Source: Pseudomonas synxantha (GTDB lineage: Bacteria > Pseudomonadota > Gammaproteobacteria > Pseudomonadales > Pseudomonadaceae). From it: 64,000 nucleotides of DNA. Under the pieces are notes generated by a model. The model did not search any database and was not told the DNA's origin. It saw only the letters and a list, made by a program, of their open reading frames with translations. Location of the stretch: positions 5,828,001 through 5,892,000 of the forward strand of contig NZ_LT629786.1 in assembly GCF_900105675.1 (NCBI RefSeq), in the 5' to 3' direction. Both the position numbers and the translations under genes were made by a program. Shown here one piece after another: positions 10,619 through 19,937 of this stretch; position 1 is the first letter of the stretch; each line of letters opens with the position of its first letter.

Positions 10619-11404
10619 ATGACCAAGCGCTACAGCGCCCTGCTCACTGCCCTGTTTGCCAGCCTGATGCTGAGCCAGGCTCCCGTCCAGGCTAATGGTC
10701 TGGATGACATCGTCGCCCGTGGCACCCTTAAGGTCGCCGTGCCCCAGGACTTCCCGCCATTTGGTTCGGTCGGCCCCGACATGCAACCACGGGGGCTGGA
10801 CATCGACACCGCCAAGCTGCTGGCCGACCAACTCAAGGTCAAGCTGGAGCTGACCCCGGTCAACAGTACCAACCGTATTCCGTTCCTCACCACCGGCAAG
10901 GTCGACCTGGTGATCTCCAGCCTGGGCAAAAACCCCGAGCGTGAAAAGGTCATCGACTTCTCCAAGGCCTACGCCCCGTTCTACCTGGCCGTGTTCGGGC
11001 CGCCCGAGGCCGCCATTGGCAGCACCGATGACCTCAAGGGCAAGACCATCAGCGTGACCCGTGGTGCCATCGAGGATATCGAGCTGACCGCGGTGGCACC
11101 CAAGGAAGCCACGATCAAGCGCTTCGAGGACAACAACTCGACCATCGCCGCCTACCTGGCCGGCCAGGTCGACCTGATCGCCAGCGGCAACGTGGTCATG
11201 GTCGCCATCAGCGAACGCAACCCCAAACGCGTACCTGCGCTGAAGGTAAAACTCAAGGATTCACCGGTGTACGTGGGCGTGAACAAGAACGAGCCGGCGT
11301 TGCTGGAGAAGGTCAACCAGATCCTGGTCACGGCCAAGGCTGACGGCAGCCTGGAAAAGAATGCACTGCAGTGGCTGAAAGAACCGCTGCCTGCCGATCT
11401 CTGA
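10619..11404 (+). CDS. Polar amino-acid ABC transporter, periplasmic binding protein
   Basis: A 261-residue family-3 solute-binding protein. The signal peptide covers residues 1-25 (cleavage near PVQA-NG). The mature part begins GLDDIVARGTLKVAVPQDFPPFG, the normal opening of this family, and contains the substrate-contact regions RGLDIDTAKLLAD and DLVISSLGKNPEREK. The ATG at 10619 has GGAGAG five bases upstream; an earlier in-frame start would spoil the signal peptide. It is the first gene of a four-gene importer operon. The substrate is probably a polar or acidic amino acid but cannot be fixed from the sequence. Confidence 0.9.
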   Translation: MTKRYSALLTALFASLMLSQAPVQANGLDDIVARGTLKVAVPQDFPPFGSVGPDMQPRGLDIDTAKLLADQLKVKLELTPVNSTNRIPFLTTGKVDLVISSLGKNPEREKVIDFSKAYAPFYLAVFGPPEAAIGSTDDLKGKTISVTRGAIEDIELTAVAPKEATIKRFEDNNSTIAAYLAGQVDLIASGNVVMVAISERNPKRVPALKVKLKDSPVYVGVNKNEPALLEKVNQILVTAKADGSLEKNALQWLKEPLPADL

Positions 11405-11418
11405 TGCGGAGCTGACAG

Positions 11419-12087
11419 ATGGCCTATCAATTCGACTTCGTGCCAGTGCTGGCCAATACCGACCTGCTGCTGCGCGGCGCACTGTTCACCCTGGAGCTGA
11501 CGGCCATCGGCGCGATCCTCGGGGTAGCCCTGGGCACCCTCGGCGCCGTGGCAAGGGCATGGAGGATCCAGCCGTTTGCGTGGATCTTTGGTGTGTATGT
11601 TGAATTGATCCGCAACACACCCTTCCTGGTGCAGTTGTTCTTCATCTTCTTCGGCCTGCCGTCCCTGGGGTTGAAGATCACCGAGTGGCAAGCGGCGGTG
11701 CTGGCAATGGTGATCAACCTCGGGGCCTACTCCACCGAGATCATCCGCGCCGGGATCCAGGCCATCCCGCGCGGGCAACTGGAAGCGGCTGCAGCGTTGG
11801 CGATGACGCGCTTCGAAGCGTTCCGCCATGTGGTGTTGCTGCCGGCGCTGGGCAAGGTGTGGCCGGCCCTGAGCAGCCAGATCATTATCGTGATGCTGGG
11901 TTCGGCGGTGTGTTCGCAGATCGCGACTGAAGAATTGAGCTTTGCCGCCAACTTTATCCAGTCGCGCAATTTCCGTGCATTTGAAACCTATGCCCTGACC
12001 ACCCTTGTTTACCTGTGCATGGCGCTGATGATTCGCCAATTGCTCAACTGGATCGGCCGGCGATTTGTGATGAGGAACAGCCGATGA
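11419..12087 (+). CDS. Amino-acid ABC transporter permease 1
   Basis: A 222-residue inner-membrane permease of the HisMQ/GltJK type, with about five membrane helices. The EAA loop that docks the ATPase is seen at EAAAALAMTRFEAFRHVVLLP (about residues 118-138), preceded by ELIRNTPFLVQLFF near 58-71. It begins 14 bases after the binding protein stop. It overlaps the second permease by four bases (ATGA), which indicates a coupled heterodimer. Confidence 0.9.
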   Translation: MAYQFDFVPVLANTDLLLRGALFTLELTAIGAILGVALGTLGAVARAWRIQPFAWIFGVYVELIRNTPFLVQLFFIFFGLPSLGLKITEWQAAVLAMVINLGAYSTEIIRAGIQAIPRGQLEAAAALAMTRFEAFRHVVLLPALGKVWPALSSQIIIVMLGSAVCSQIATEELSFAANFIQSRNFRAFETYALTTLVYLCMALMIRQLLNWIGRRFVMRNSR

Positions 12088-12734
12088 GTGAGTTCACCTT
12101 GTGGGACATCGTGCGCAACCTGTTCACTGGCCTGCAATGGACGCTGCTCTTGTCAGTGGTGGCGTTCGTGGGCGGCGGCCTGATCGGCCTGCTGGTGATG
12201 ACGATGCGCATCAGCCGTGCAGCGTTCCTGCGCAATAGTGCCCGCACCTATATCGAACTGTTCCAGGGCACGCCGTTGCTGATGCAGTTGTTCCTGGTGT
12301 TCTTCGGCGTTGCCCTGCTCGGCGTGGATATATCGCCCTGGCTGGCTGCGGCAATCGCCTTGACCCTGTTCACCAGCGCTTACCTGGCCGAAATCTGGCG
12401 CGGCTGCGTGGACTCCATCGCCCACGGCCAATGGGAGGCCTCCGCCAGCCTGGCCCTGAACCCACTTGAACAACTGCGCTATGTGATCCTGCCGCAAGCG
12501 CTGCGCATTGCCGTCGCGCCCACAGTGGGCTTTTCGGTGCAGGTGGTCAAAGGCACCGCCGTGACCTCCATCATCGGCTTCACAGAACTGACCAAGACCG
12601 GGGGCATGCTCGCCAATGCCACCTTCGAGCCCTTCATGGTCTATGGCCTGGTGGCCCTCGGTTATTTCCTGCTCTGCTACCCCTTATCCCTCAGTGCGCG
12701 CTACCTGGAAAGGAGACTGCATGCCTCTGCTTAG
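12084..12734 (+). CDS. Amino-acid ABC transporter permease 2
   Basis: A 216-residue partner permease with the same HisMQ/GltJK layout: YIELFQGTPLLMQLFLVFFG near residues 54-73 and the EAA loop EASASLALNPLEQLRYVILP near 115-134. The start ATG overlaps the stop of permease 1 (ATGA). Its last 14 bases overlap the start of the ATPase gene in another frame. Together the two permeases form the membrane channel of the importer. Confidence 0.9.
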   Translation: MSEFTLWDIVRNLFTGLQWTLLLSVVAFVGGGLIGLLVMTMRISRAAFLRNSARTYIELFQGTPLLMQLFLVFFGVALLGVDISPWLAAAIALTLFTSAYLAEIWRGCVDSIAHGQWEASASLALNPLEQLRYVILPQALRIAVAPTVGFSVQVVKGTAVTSIIGFTELTKTGGMLANATFEPFMVYGLVALGYFLLCYPLSLSARYLERRLHASA

Positions 12735-13458
12735 AATTTCGGCCCTGCATAAGTATTACGGCGATCACCACGTCCTCAAGGGCATTGACCTGACGGTGGA
12801 TGAAGGCCAGGTGGTGGCGATCATCGGCCGCAGCGGCTCGGGCAAGTCCACCTTGCTGCGTACCCTCAACGGCCTGGAGTCGATCAACGACGGCGTGATC
12901 GAAGTCGACGGCGAATACCTGGATGCCGCCCGCGCCGACCTGCGCAGCCTGCGGCAGAAAGTCGGCATGGTGTTCCAGCAGTTCAACCTGTTTCCGCATT
13001 TGAGCGTTGGTGAAAACGTAATGCTGGCGCCGCAGGTGGTGCAGAAAGTGCCCAAGGCCAAGGCGGCCCAACTGGCAAGGCAGATGCTCGAGCGGGTCGG
13101 GCTGGGCGAGAAGTTCGACGCCTTCCCCGATCGCTTGTCCGGTGGCCAGCAGCAACGGGTGGCCATTGCCCGGGCATTGGCGATGTCACCCAAGGTGCTC
13201 TTGTGCGATGAGATTACGTCGGCCCTGGACCCGGAACTGGTCAATGAAGTGCTCAGTGTGGTGCGCCAGCTGGCCCAGGACGGCATGACCCTGATCATGG
13301 TGACCCACGAAATGCGCTTTGCCCGGGAAGTCGGCGACAAACTGGTGTTCATGCACCAGGGCAAAGTGCATGAAACCGGCGACCCGAAAATGTTGTTTGC
13401 CAACCCAAGAACCGCCGAGCTTGCCAATTTCATTGGCTCGGTGGAACAGCCGAGCTGA
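12721..13458 (+). CDS. Amino-acid ABC transporter ATP-binding protein
   Basis: A 245-residue GlnQ/HisP-type ATPase. Walker A is GRSGSGKST (about residues 37-45), the signature LSGGQQQR lies near 138-145, Walker B is VLLCDEITSALDP, and the switch histidine is in MVTHEMRFA. It energises the two preceding permeases. The start overlaps the permease 2 end by 14 bases. Its 3' end overlaps the convergent minor pilin gene by 29 bases. Confidence 0.93.
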   Translation: MPLLRISALHKYYGDHHVLKGIDLTVDEGQVVAIIGRSGSGKSTLLRTLNGLESINDGVIEVDGEYLDAARADLRSLRQKVGMVFQQFNLFPHLSVGENVMLAPQVVQKVPKAKAAQLARQMLERVGLGEKFDAFPDRLSGGQQQRVAIARALAMSPKVLLCDEITSALDPELVNEVLSVVRQLAQDGMTLIMVTHEMRFAREVGDKLVFMHQGKVHETGDPKMLFANPRTAELANFIGSVEQPS

Positions 13459-14005
13459 CCAGCTCAAAGCTGCCCTGCCCCTCCAAGTGGATCTCACTGC
13501 GCACCGCCAAGGCATCGGAGGGCAGTTCGGTATGGATATCCACCAGGGCAGTGAGCCGCCGACCGACCACCGGCCCGCCTGCTGCGTGCGCCACCACCGC
13601 CTGGCCGGGCAGCAATTGGCCGCTGGCTGGCGCGCCAGGCACATGGGCAACCGCCCAATCGACAGGGCGGCCGTCCACTTGGGCATTTTTGAGACTCAAC
13701 CGGTAACGCCCCTCGCGACCAAACCGAAAACCCTGTCCATCGGCGGCAATGCCAACAAAACGCAGGGCCATGGCCGCTGGCTCAATGCAGAGTACATTCA
13801 CGCTGATCGAACGGACAGTCAGCATCACTGTGGTGCTTTGAGCCTCTGCACCCCTGCGTATCGAGCCATAGTCGATGCGCGGCTGACTCAGCGACAGGCG
13901 ACAGTTTTCAGCCAACGCCTCAGACGGCGCCAGCAACGTGCAACATAGCGCCAAGGGCAGGCTTGCAGCCTTAACCACCTTGGCAAACCGCCGATGCGGC
14001 TTCAT
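13430..14005 (-). CDS. Minor/tip fimbrial subunit, DUF1120-like
   Basis: A 191-residue exported protein with a signal peptide (MKPHRRF...ALAEN, about 31 residues). After it comes CRLSLSQPRIDYGSIRRG, which repeats the pattern C-x-LSL-x4/5-IDYG-x-IR-x-G of the major pilin at 17285. This marks it as a second subunit exported by the same usher. It is last in the operon, as tip or adapter subunits often are, and its start lies inside the usher gene. Start choice is uncertain: ATG at 14005 is taken for the signal peptide, ATG at 14017 is possible, and neither has a strong ribosome site. Confidence 0.65.
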   Translation of the reverse strand: MKPHRRFAKVVKAASLPLALCCTLLAPSEALAENCRLSLSQPRIDYGSIRRGAEAQSTTVMLTVRSISVNVLCIEPAAMALRFVGIAADGQGFRFGREGRYRLSLKNAQVDGRPVDWAVAHVPGAPASGQLLPGQAVVAHAAGGPVVGRRLTALVDIHTELPSDALAVRSEIHLEGQGSFELVSSAVPPSQ

Positions 14006-16472
14006 AGAATTTGTCATTGTCTGGCTTGGTCTCGGGGTCAATGTTCAACAGGCAAGTGGAAGAGTCCGGCAATGAAACCCGCAGGGTTTGCGACTCAGTG
14101 ACGTCGTTGAGGAAAATCATGCCCTCGCCTACCACGCTGGTGATGAAACGATTGCCTTTGCCGAATACCGAGGCGCCCTGAGGTAATGGCCGGCCGTGCT
14201 GATCGTTCGCGGTGACCAGCATTCGACGCACTTTCACTACGTCGAAATCCACGGTATTGAACGAGCCTCGACCTGCGGCAAGTACCTGAGTGCCGTTTTT
14301 CAGGTCCACGCGCTTGGGCAACGATTGGGTCTGCACCTCGACTCGGCTGTTGGTGTAGGCCGGCAGGCTCGCGATCACTGCTTGCCCGCTGAAGTCGGTC
14401 CAGACCGGGCCCTGTGGTGTCTGGACTTTCGCGGAACCGATATCGCCGACCGAGACGACGCCGAACGTGTCCTGCACGGTATAAGGCGAGAAGGTCAGGC
14501 CGCCTGGGTGAGCCACTGCTCCGCCCTGCAACTGCCCTGTGTAGCTGGTGCCCAGGGGATCGCGGCTGACGCCCAGGCCGACCCGGGTATAGCGTGGCAG
14601 CAGGTCCACCTGGCCCCGCACCGATTGCTCCCGGGCCCGGATGTCGCGCTCGACGCCTACTTCGTAATTCACATACTCGTTGACCCTTTCGCTCAGCGCA
14701 GTCCCCGCGGTGAACTGGTCCCCACGGCGACTGGTGAAGCTGCTTACACGACGATCCCCTCCCAGCGGCACACTGACCTGCAACCGCAAGGACAGGTCGT
14801 TACCCAGGGAACTGTCAGGCCCACTGTCGGCAAGTGAAGCGCCACGCCGGGTCCGAGTGCCACCCACCTGCGAATCTGCAATGATTGCAACATCGGCGTG
14901 GCCAAACGTCTTGTTCCAGGAGGCGAACACATGCTCGCTAGTTTGCCCGCCAAATTGAGCACTGCGTGTGTAGTTCAGAGAAAATATGCCCAGGGTAGAG
15001 TCGGACCAGCTCATGCCCGCCGTGTATTGGTTTTTGAAATGCGAGTTCAGTTCATCGGCTTTGAGCGAACGCCCCACGTCAGTGACTTCGCGGTAACCGC
15101 GCGTCTGGGTGGTTGCACTGAAGTTGACATCGATATTGGCAACCACCGGGCTGCTCGCGGACAGGCTGCTACGTGAACCGGACACGGCCTTTTGGCTGTC
15201 TCGGGACAGGTTATGTCGTGCGTTCACGGAAACCCGCTGGAAAAACACACTGCTGAGGCTGCCACCTGCAGCCCAATAGTCATCGGTGCTCAACAAACCA
15301 AAACCCGCGGATGAATCGCGCCCCAGCCCCCAGGTGCCACTGCCCATGGCGATCACCGGTGACGGGCCCTCTTCACCGGCGGTTCTGCGCAGTTCGCCAA
15401 GCGAGAAATAATACCCAGGCGCGGCCGGGGCAGCCCCTGCGAACGACGCCGCTGGTACGACAAAACTGCGCCTGGCGCCCCGCACGTCAATCACGCTGAC
15501 TTCAAGATCACTGGTGCTGTTGAGCAGGGGCAATCCCGTCAACCGGAACGGCCCTTCGGGCACCAGGGTACTGTGGACCAACACGCCGGACTGGCGCACC
15601 TCAACCCGAGATTGGCTTTGGGCCAAACCCTCGACCACCGCATTGTTGTTGCCTGCGGGTATCCGGGACTGCCCATCGGGAAAAAACTGCAAGCCGGAGA
15701 GCTGGATGCCACCAAACAGCGGGTTATTGCTCGACAGCTGGCCCGCCTGGAAAGTCGAATGCAACGCGGCGATGTCCCGCTGCGCATAAGCATGCAGGTG
15801 TTCAGTGCGCGTCTTGCCGTTATCAGACACATAGAACTGGCGGCTGCGGACGATCCAGTCTTGCAGGTTGAAACCCGCTTCGGTATAGGCCGACACGAAC
15901 CGTGTCGGCCCGCTGCGCGAGTGGCTGTCATATCCCAGCACGTCGTAGTTGAACAAGGCCGCCGCCCCGCCCCTGGAAAAACTTCCGGCTTCCCACTGCG
16001 GCTCACGCAGGGCCTGGGTGGGCACCACAAGCACCACTTCGTCAGTACCGGGGCGCAGGCGCACCATCGTCGCCGGAAACTGCCCGAGGAAATCATGACA
16101 AGCCTGGTCCGGCGTGACGCCTTCCAGAAGAATGCCCCGGGGCTTGACCAATCCAGCCTTCTCCAGCAGCCCGGGGGTGAAACACAGCCCCCCCTGTGCG
16201 TCGAACCGGGCATCTACCAATCCAAGGGGGTTTCCATTGACGCGCAACCCCACCACCTGGACGCCTTCGCGAAAGCGCGCCGCACTGCGGAAATAGTCGG
16301 AAACCTTGGGGTCTATACCGTGGGTTGTGAGCGCAGCAAGATCGAATCCCTCCCCGATCTCCAGCGCAGCCACGAGACCAGGCATGCTCCATAACGCTGC
16401 AAACCCGATGAGCAATGTGGGCCTGCGGGGCAACGAAGGGGCGGCGACGCGGTTATTCAAAGGCATCATCAT
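13971..16472 (-). CDS. Fimbrial outer-membrane usher (PapC/FimD family)
   Basis: An 833-residue outer-membrane pore and assembly platform. Residues 1-37 are a signal peptide. An N-terminal chaperone-binding domain follows (LRVNGNPLGLVDARFD, CFTPGLLEKAGL). The beta-barrel contains the typical RSRQFYVSDNGKTRTEHLHAYAQRD and FPDGQSRIPAG segments and a plug domain. The C-terminus carries the Ig-like domains with RGSFNTVDFDVVKVRRMLV and the paired cysteines near TCLLN...AVCQGG. The size is that of complete ushers, with no break. It starts six bases after the chaperone gene ends. Confidence 0.93.
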   Translation of the reverse strand: MMMPLNNRVAAPSLPRRPTLLIGFAALWSMPGLVAALEIGEGFDLAALTTHGIDPKVSDYFRSAARFREGVQVVGLRVNGNPLGLVDARFDAQGGLCFTPGLLEKAGLVKPRGILLEGVTPDQACHDFLGQFPATMVRLRPGTDEVVLVVPTQALREPQWEAGSFSRGGAAALFNYDVLGYDSHSRSGPTRFVSAYTEAGFNLQDWIVRSRQFYVSDNGKTRTEHLHAYAQRDIAALHSTFQAGQLSSNNPLFGGIQLSGLQFFPDGQSRIPAGNNNAVVEGLAQSQSRVEVRQSGVLVHSTLVPEGPFRLTGLPLLNSTSDLEVSVIDVRGARRSFVVPAASFAGAAPAAPGYYFSLGELRRTAGEEGPSPVIAMGSGTWGLGRDSSAGFGLLSTDDYWAAGGSLSSVFFQRVSVNARHNLSRDSQKAVSGSRSSLSASSPVVANIDVNFSATTQTRGYREVTDVGRSLKADELNSHFKNQYTAGMSWSDSTLGIFSLNYTRSAQFGGQTSEHVFASWNKTFGHADVAIIADSQVGGTRTRRGASLADSGPDSSLGNDLSLRLQVSVPLGGDRRVSSFTSRRGDQFTAGTALSERVNEYVNYEVGVERDIRAREQSVRGQVDLLPRYTRVGLGVSRDPLGTSYTGQLQGGAVAHPGGLTFSPYTVQDTFGVVSVGDIGSAKVQTPQGPVWTDFSGQAVIASLPAYTNSRVEVQTQSLPKRVDLKNGTQVLAAGRGSFNTVDFDVVKVRRMLVTANDQHGRPLPQGASVFGKGNRFITSVVGEGMIFLNDVTESQTLRVSLPDSSTCLLNIDPETKPDNDKFYEAASAVCQGG

Positions 16473-16478
16473 GGGTGA

Positions 16479-17201
16479 TCAACCCTCATCGGTGTTGATC
16501 GGAGCCCGGTAGCTATCGACCGAAAACCCATAGACCGTAGCTGGCTGAATCTGAACTTCAGCGGCGCCGTCCAAGGCTACGTCAACCTTCGCCACCAGCA
16601 CCTCGCCCGGCAAGATGTAGGTGCGCGGCAACGTGGCCAAGATATCGTTTGGCAGCAGTTGCACATCCGGCGCCAGGCGCACGACATAGGCGCTATTGTT
16701 ATGGACGACCAGTTGTTGTCCCGTACGCTTCCACTTCAGCAACTCCCAAGGCGTGTGGTGCCGCGGCAGCCCCCGCGGATGCAGGATCAGCGGCAAATTC
16801 TGACGCAGGGTAATGCCGATGGTCGCACCACCGGCGACCCGAGCCTGAGGGATGCCCTCGAAGGAGATACGCTTGAGCCGTTGGGTCTTGAGCGGCTCCT
16901 TCAAGGTACTGATGAAGCGCACCAGTTGGGTCTCCCCTGCCTCCACTCGAGTGATAGGCGGTGTGACAATCAGTAGCGGCTCCAGGTCCTCAGGCACGTT
17001 TTCAACAACTGAATGAAGCAGCGCCGGTCCCTCATCAGTATTCTTGATATTGATCGTGGCTTCGCCGTCTTCTTCATATAGCACCACCACTGTTGTTTCC
17101 GGCAACATACCGTCTGCCGTGGCAACAGCGCTGAAATAAACACTCCACAGCAGCGTACAACTTATTAAAAAACCACGCACTCGGCATTCTCCGCAACTCA
17201 T
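16479..17201 (-). CDS. Periplasmic fimbrial chaperone (PapD/FimC family)
   Basis: A 240-residue two-domain immunoglobulin-fold chaperone with an N-terminal signal sequence (hydrophobic stretch 10-27). The G1 donor-strand region is RVEAGETQLVRFI, followed by the usual basic linker into domain 2. The C-terminal part NNSAYVVRLAPDVQLL matches the pattern of domain 2 in this family. It caps pilins until they reach the usher encoded next. It lies downstream of a stem-loop that separates it from the major pilin. Confidence 0.9.
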   Translation of the reverse strand: MSCGECRVRGFLISCTLLWSVYFSAVATADGMLPETTVVVLYEEDGEATINIKNTDEGPALLHSVVENVPEDLEPLLIVTPPITRVEAGETQLVRFISTLKEPLKTQRLKRISFEGIPQARVAGGATIGITLRQNLPLILHPRGLPRHHTPWELLKWKRTGQQLVVHNNSAYVVRLAPDVQLLPNDILATLPRTYILPGEVLVAKVDVALDGAAEVQIQPATVYGFSVDSYRAPINTDEG

Positions 17202-17234
17202 GAAGTTGACGATCGGCTATCAACCGCCCACAGA

Positions 17235-17277
17235 AAAACAGCCAACAAGAAATAGTGGTTTCTTGATCGGCTGTTTT
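17235..17277 (-). terminator. Stem-loop between pilin and chaperone genes
   Basis: Perfect nine-base outer arms AAAACAGCC / GGCTGTTTT with inner arms CAAGAAA / TTTCTTG. On the minus strand it follows the pilin stop by about eight bases. It has only a short U run, so it is likely a partial terminator or mRNA-stabilising hairpin that keeps pilin mRNA in excess over chaperone-usher mRNA, as in other fimbrial operons. Confidence 0.65.
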
Positions 17278-17284
17278 CAGTTGT

Positions 17285-17932
17285 TTAGATGTAACTCAAT
17301 ACCAGCGTGGCGCGACCATCAATGGAAACGTCGCGGCTCAGATCCAAGTCCTGAGCCCTGTTGATTACCGCCTTCACTGCAAGTGTGCCGGTCAGTTGGC
17401 TGATAGAGGCCGGTGTGATAGTCACGCTGTTACGCCAAGAATACTGGCTTGGCGACTGGGCAACTTTGCCATCACTGTTCTGCCAGGCCCCCAGGCCTGT
17501 GCGCATGATCGGATGCAGCACCGCTGCGGACGACCGCAGGTCCCTGAGGGTCACCGAATAACCACCGGTTCGCCGGCCTCCCACCATGCCCAAGCCAAAG
17601 TTTTGCGCTTCGCTAAAGCCTGCCCCCAGGATACCTGTCACCTTGCTGCCCGCTTGCAGGTCAGTAAGGGTGAGCCCGAACCTGGCCGGTGTGGCACCGC
17701 AATTGATGACAAGGGAAGTGGTCCTCTCCTCGCGCGGGTTGAACGACGTGCGGGACAACTCGCCGGAGCGAATCGTACCGTAGTCGATGATGCCACTGCC
17801 TGCCAGGCTGAGATTGCATGCAGCGGGGGTAATGGTGCCCCTGACGACCAACTGGGCACTGGTGGTTGCCTGGGCACTCAGGGTCGCAGCCAGGCACGCA
17901 ATACCTAAGGTCAATCCAATAATTTTTTTCAT
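17285..17932 (-). CDS. Major fimbrial subunit, DUF1120 domain
   Basis: A 215-residue pilin with a 22-residue signal peptide (MKKIIGLTLGIACLAATLSAQA). The mature protein has the early cysteine in PAACNLSLAGSGIIDYGTIRSGEL, a second cysteine in LVINCGATPARF (disulfide pair), and the penultimate tyrosine in the end LVLSYI that is typical of chaperone-usher pilins. ATG 17932 has AGGA seven bases upstream. It is the first gene of the operon pilin-chaperone-usher-minor pilin. The fimbriae should mediate surface attachment; the receptor is unknown. Confidence 0.85.
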   Translation of the reverse strand: MKKIIGLTLGIACLAATLSAQATTSAQLVVRGTITPAACNLSLAGSGIIDYGTIRSGELSRTSFNPREERTTSLVINCGATPARFGLTLTDLQAGSKVTGILGAGFSEAQNFGLGMVGGRRTGGYSVTLRDLRSSAAVLHPIMRTGLGAWQNSDGKVAQSPSQYSWRNSVTITPASISQLTGTLAVKAVINRAQDLDLSRDVSIDGRATLVLSYI

Positions 17933-18413
17933 GTTTGTCCTGTCACTTGAAGTTCTCAGGCGCTCTTTATTTTCGGTCTTGGCGACTCCGTCGCCCAACG
18001 CCTTATCTTCCGTAATACAAAACGATAAATAAATAACACCTAGGCAGAATTGCCGAGTGACAGTCTGGCGCCTTGGCGCTTAGCAATTGAATCAGACAAC
18101 ACGTCATTTATTGTGGTATCGGGTTAAATCAAGCAATAACCTTTATCCATTAGCAGAGTAGTCCCAAGCAAGGTATCGGACAAAAAACTATTCCAACCCC
18201 TGTAAGCAAAGTCATGGGTATCTTGGCACCGCATATGATTAAATACTCTTACCCCCCCGAAGCACCTCTTCAACGGCCACATACAAATTCTCCCTACATT
18301 TATAATGAAACACCCTTACAGACAGCATTCATAAAATTACCGAAGCACAACGCGTTGGCGTCAGCGGTCGATCGTGGCACGATGGCGAGGTTATCGACCG
18401 AGATCCCCAAACC
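17933..18413. other. 481-bp low-GC intergenic region
   Basis: This region separates the fimbrial operon (leftward) from ppx (rightward). It is visibly poorer in GC than the rest of the window, with runs such as AAAACGATAAATAAATAACA near 18020 and CATTTATAATGAAACA near 18298. It must contain the fimbrial promoter and the ppx promoter. I see no gene in it. Confidence 0.6.
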
Positions 18414-19916
18414 ATGCCGCAATCCCAAGCCAAGAACCTGTCCTTGATCGCCGCCATCGACCTGGGCTCCAACAGCTTTCACATGGTCGTGGCCAAGGCC
18501 CAGAACGGCGAGATCCGCATCCTCGAGCGGCTCGGCGAGAAAGTGCAACTGGCCGCCGGGATCGACGACGAGCGCAAGCTCAATGAAGAATCCATGCAGC
18601 GCGGGCTCGATTGCCTCAAGCGCTTTGCGCAACTGATCAACGGCATGCCTACTGGCGCCGTGCGCATCGTCGGCACCAACGCCTTGCGCGAAGCTCGCAA
18701 CCGCAACGAGTTCATCCATCGTGCCGAGGACATCCTCGGGCATCCGGTGGAAGTCATCTCGGGCCGTGAAGAAGCCCGCCTGATCTACCTCGGCGTATCC
18801 CATACCCTGGCCGATACTCCCGGCAAACGTCTGGTGGCGGACATCGGCGGCGGCAGCACCGAATTCATCATCGGCCAGCGTTTCGAACCGCTGCTGCGTG
18901 AAAGCCTGCAGATGGGCTGCGTGAGTTTTACCCAACGGTATTTCAAGGACGGCAAGATCACACCGGCGCGCTATGCCCAGGCCTACACGGCGGCACGGCT
19001 GGAGATCATGAGTATCGAACACGCCCTGCACCGCCTGACCTGGGATGAAGCCATCGGTTCGTCCGGCACCATCCGCGCCATCGGCCTGGCCTTGAAAGCC
19101 GGTGGCCATGGCACTGGCGAGGTAAACGCCGAAGGTTTGGCGTGGCTCAAGCGCAAGCTGTTCAAGCTGGGGGATGCGGAAAAAATCGACTTCGACGGCA
19201 TCAAGCCCGACCGTCGCGCCATTTTCCCCGCGGGCCTGGCGATTCTCGAGGCTATCTTCGACGCCCTCGAACTGCAACGCATGGACCACTGTGACGGCGC
19301 CCTGCGCGAGGGCGTGCTCTATGACCTGCTGGGCCGCCATCACCACGAAGACGTGCGCGAGCGCACCCTCAGCTCGCTGATGGAGCGTTACCACGTCGAC
19401 CTGGAACAAGCTGCTCGTGTGGAGCGCAAAGCCTTGCACGCCTTCGACCAGGTCGCCGAGGATTGGGACCTTGAAGACGGTGTCTGGCGGGAGCTGCTCG
19501 GCTGGGCCGCCAAGGTGCATGAAGTGGGCCTGGACATCGCCCACTACCACTACCACAAGCATGGCGCCTACCTGATCGAGCATTCGGACCTGGCCGGCTT
19601 CTCCCGGGAGGACCAGCAGATGCTCGCGCTGCTGGTGCGCGGCCATCGTCGCAATATTCCCAAGGACAAGTTTGCCGAGTTTGGCAAAGACGGCATCAAG
19701 CTGATCCGCCTGTGCGCGCTGTTGCGCTTTGCGATCCTGTTCCACCACATTCGCGGAACCCAGGAAATGCCCCAGGTGAAACTGCATGCCGTTGGCGACA
19801 GCCTTGACGTGGTGTTCCCCAAGGGCTGGCTGGATGAAAACCAGTTGACCCAGGCGGACTTCGCCCAGGAAGCGGAATGGCTGACGCGGGTGGGGTTCAG
19901 CCTGAATCTGCGCTAA
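18414..19916 (+). CDS. ppx: Exopolyphosphatase Ppx
   Basis: A 500-residue enzyme of the sugar kinase/Hsp70/actin fold that releases phosphate from polyphosphate ends and can act on pppGpp. The two phosphate-binding loops are [16 protein letters not shown] (about residues 10-25) and [15 protein letters not shown] (about 138-152). The C-terminal HD-type region includes [27 protein letters not shown]. The length is normal. It is convergent with ppk1, with a REPIN between them, an arrangement shared with P. aeruginosa. Confidence 0.95.
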   Translation: MPQSQAKNLSLIAAIDLGSNSFHMVVAKAQNGEIRILERLGEKVQLAAGIDDERKLNEESMQRGLDCLKRFAQLINGMPTGAVRIVGTNALREARNRNEFIHRAEDILGHPVEVISGREEARLIYLGVSHTLADTPGKRLVADIGGGSTEFIIGQRFEPLLRESLQMGCVSFTQRYFKDGKITPARYAQAYTAARLEIMSIEHALHRLTWDEAIGSSGTIRAIGLALKAGGHGTGEVNAEGLAWLKRKLFKLGDAEKIDFDGIKPDRRAIFPAGLAILEAIFDALELQRMDHCDGALREGVLYDLLGRHHHEDVRERTLSSLMERYHVDLEQAARVERKALHAFDQVAEDWDLEDGVWRELLGWAAKVHEVGLDIAHYHYHKHGAYLIEHSDLAGFSREDQQMLALLVRGHRRNIPKDKFAEFGKDGIKLIRLCALLRFAILFHHIRGTQEMPQVKLHAVGDSLDVVFPKGWLDENQLTQADFAQEAEWLTRVGFSLNLR

Positions 19917-19937
19917 AAAGCACACCGATAGATAAAT

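Noticed and set aside
18300..19925. A 541-codon minus-strand frame opposite ppx
   Set aside because: It is a shadow of ppx in GC-rich DNA with no recognisable domain. Similar shadows oppose glpT, rho, ppk1, yheS, cyaA and the chemoreceptor.
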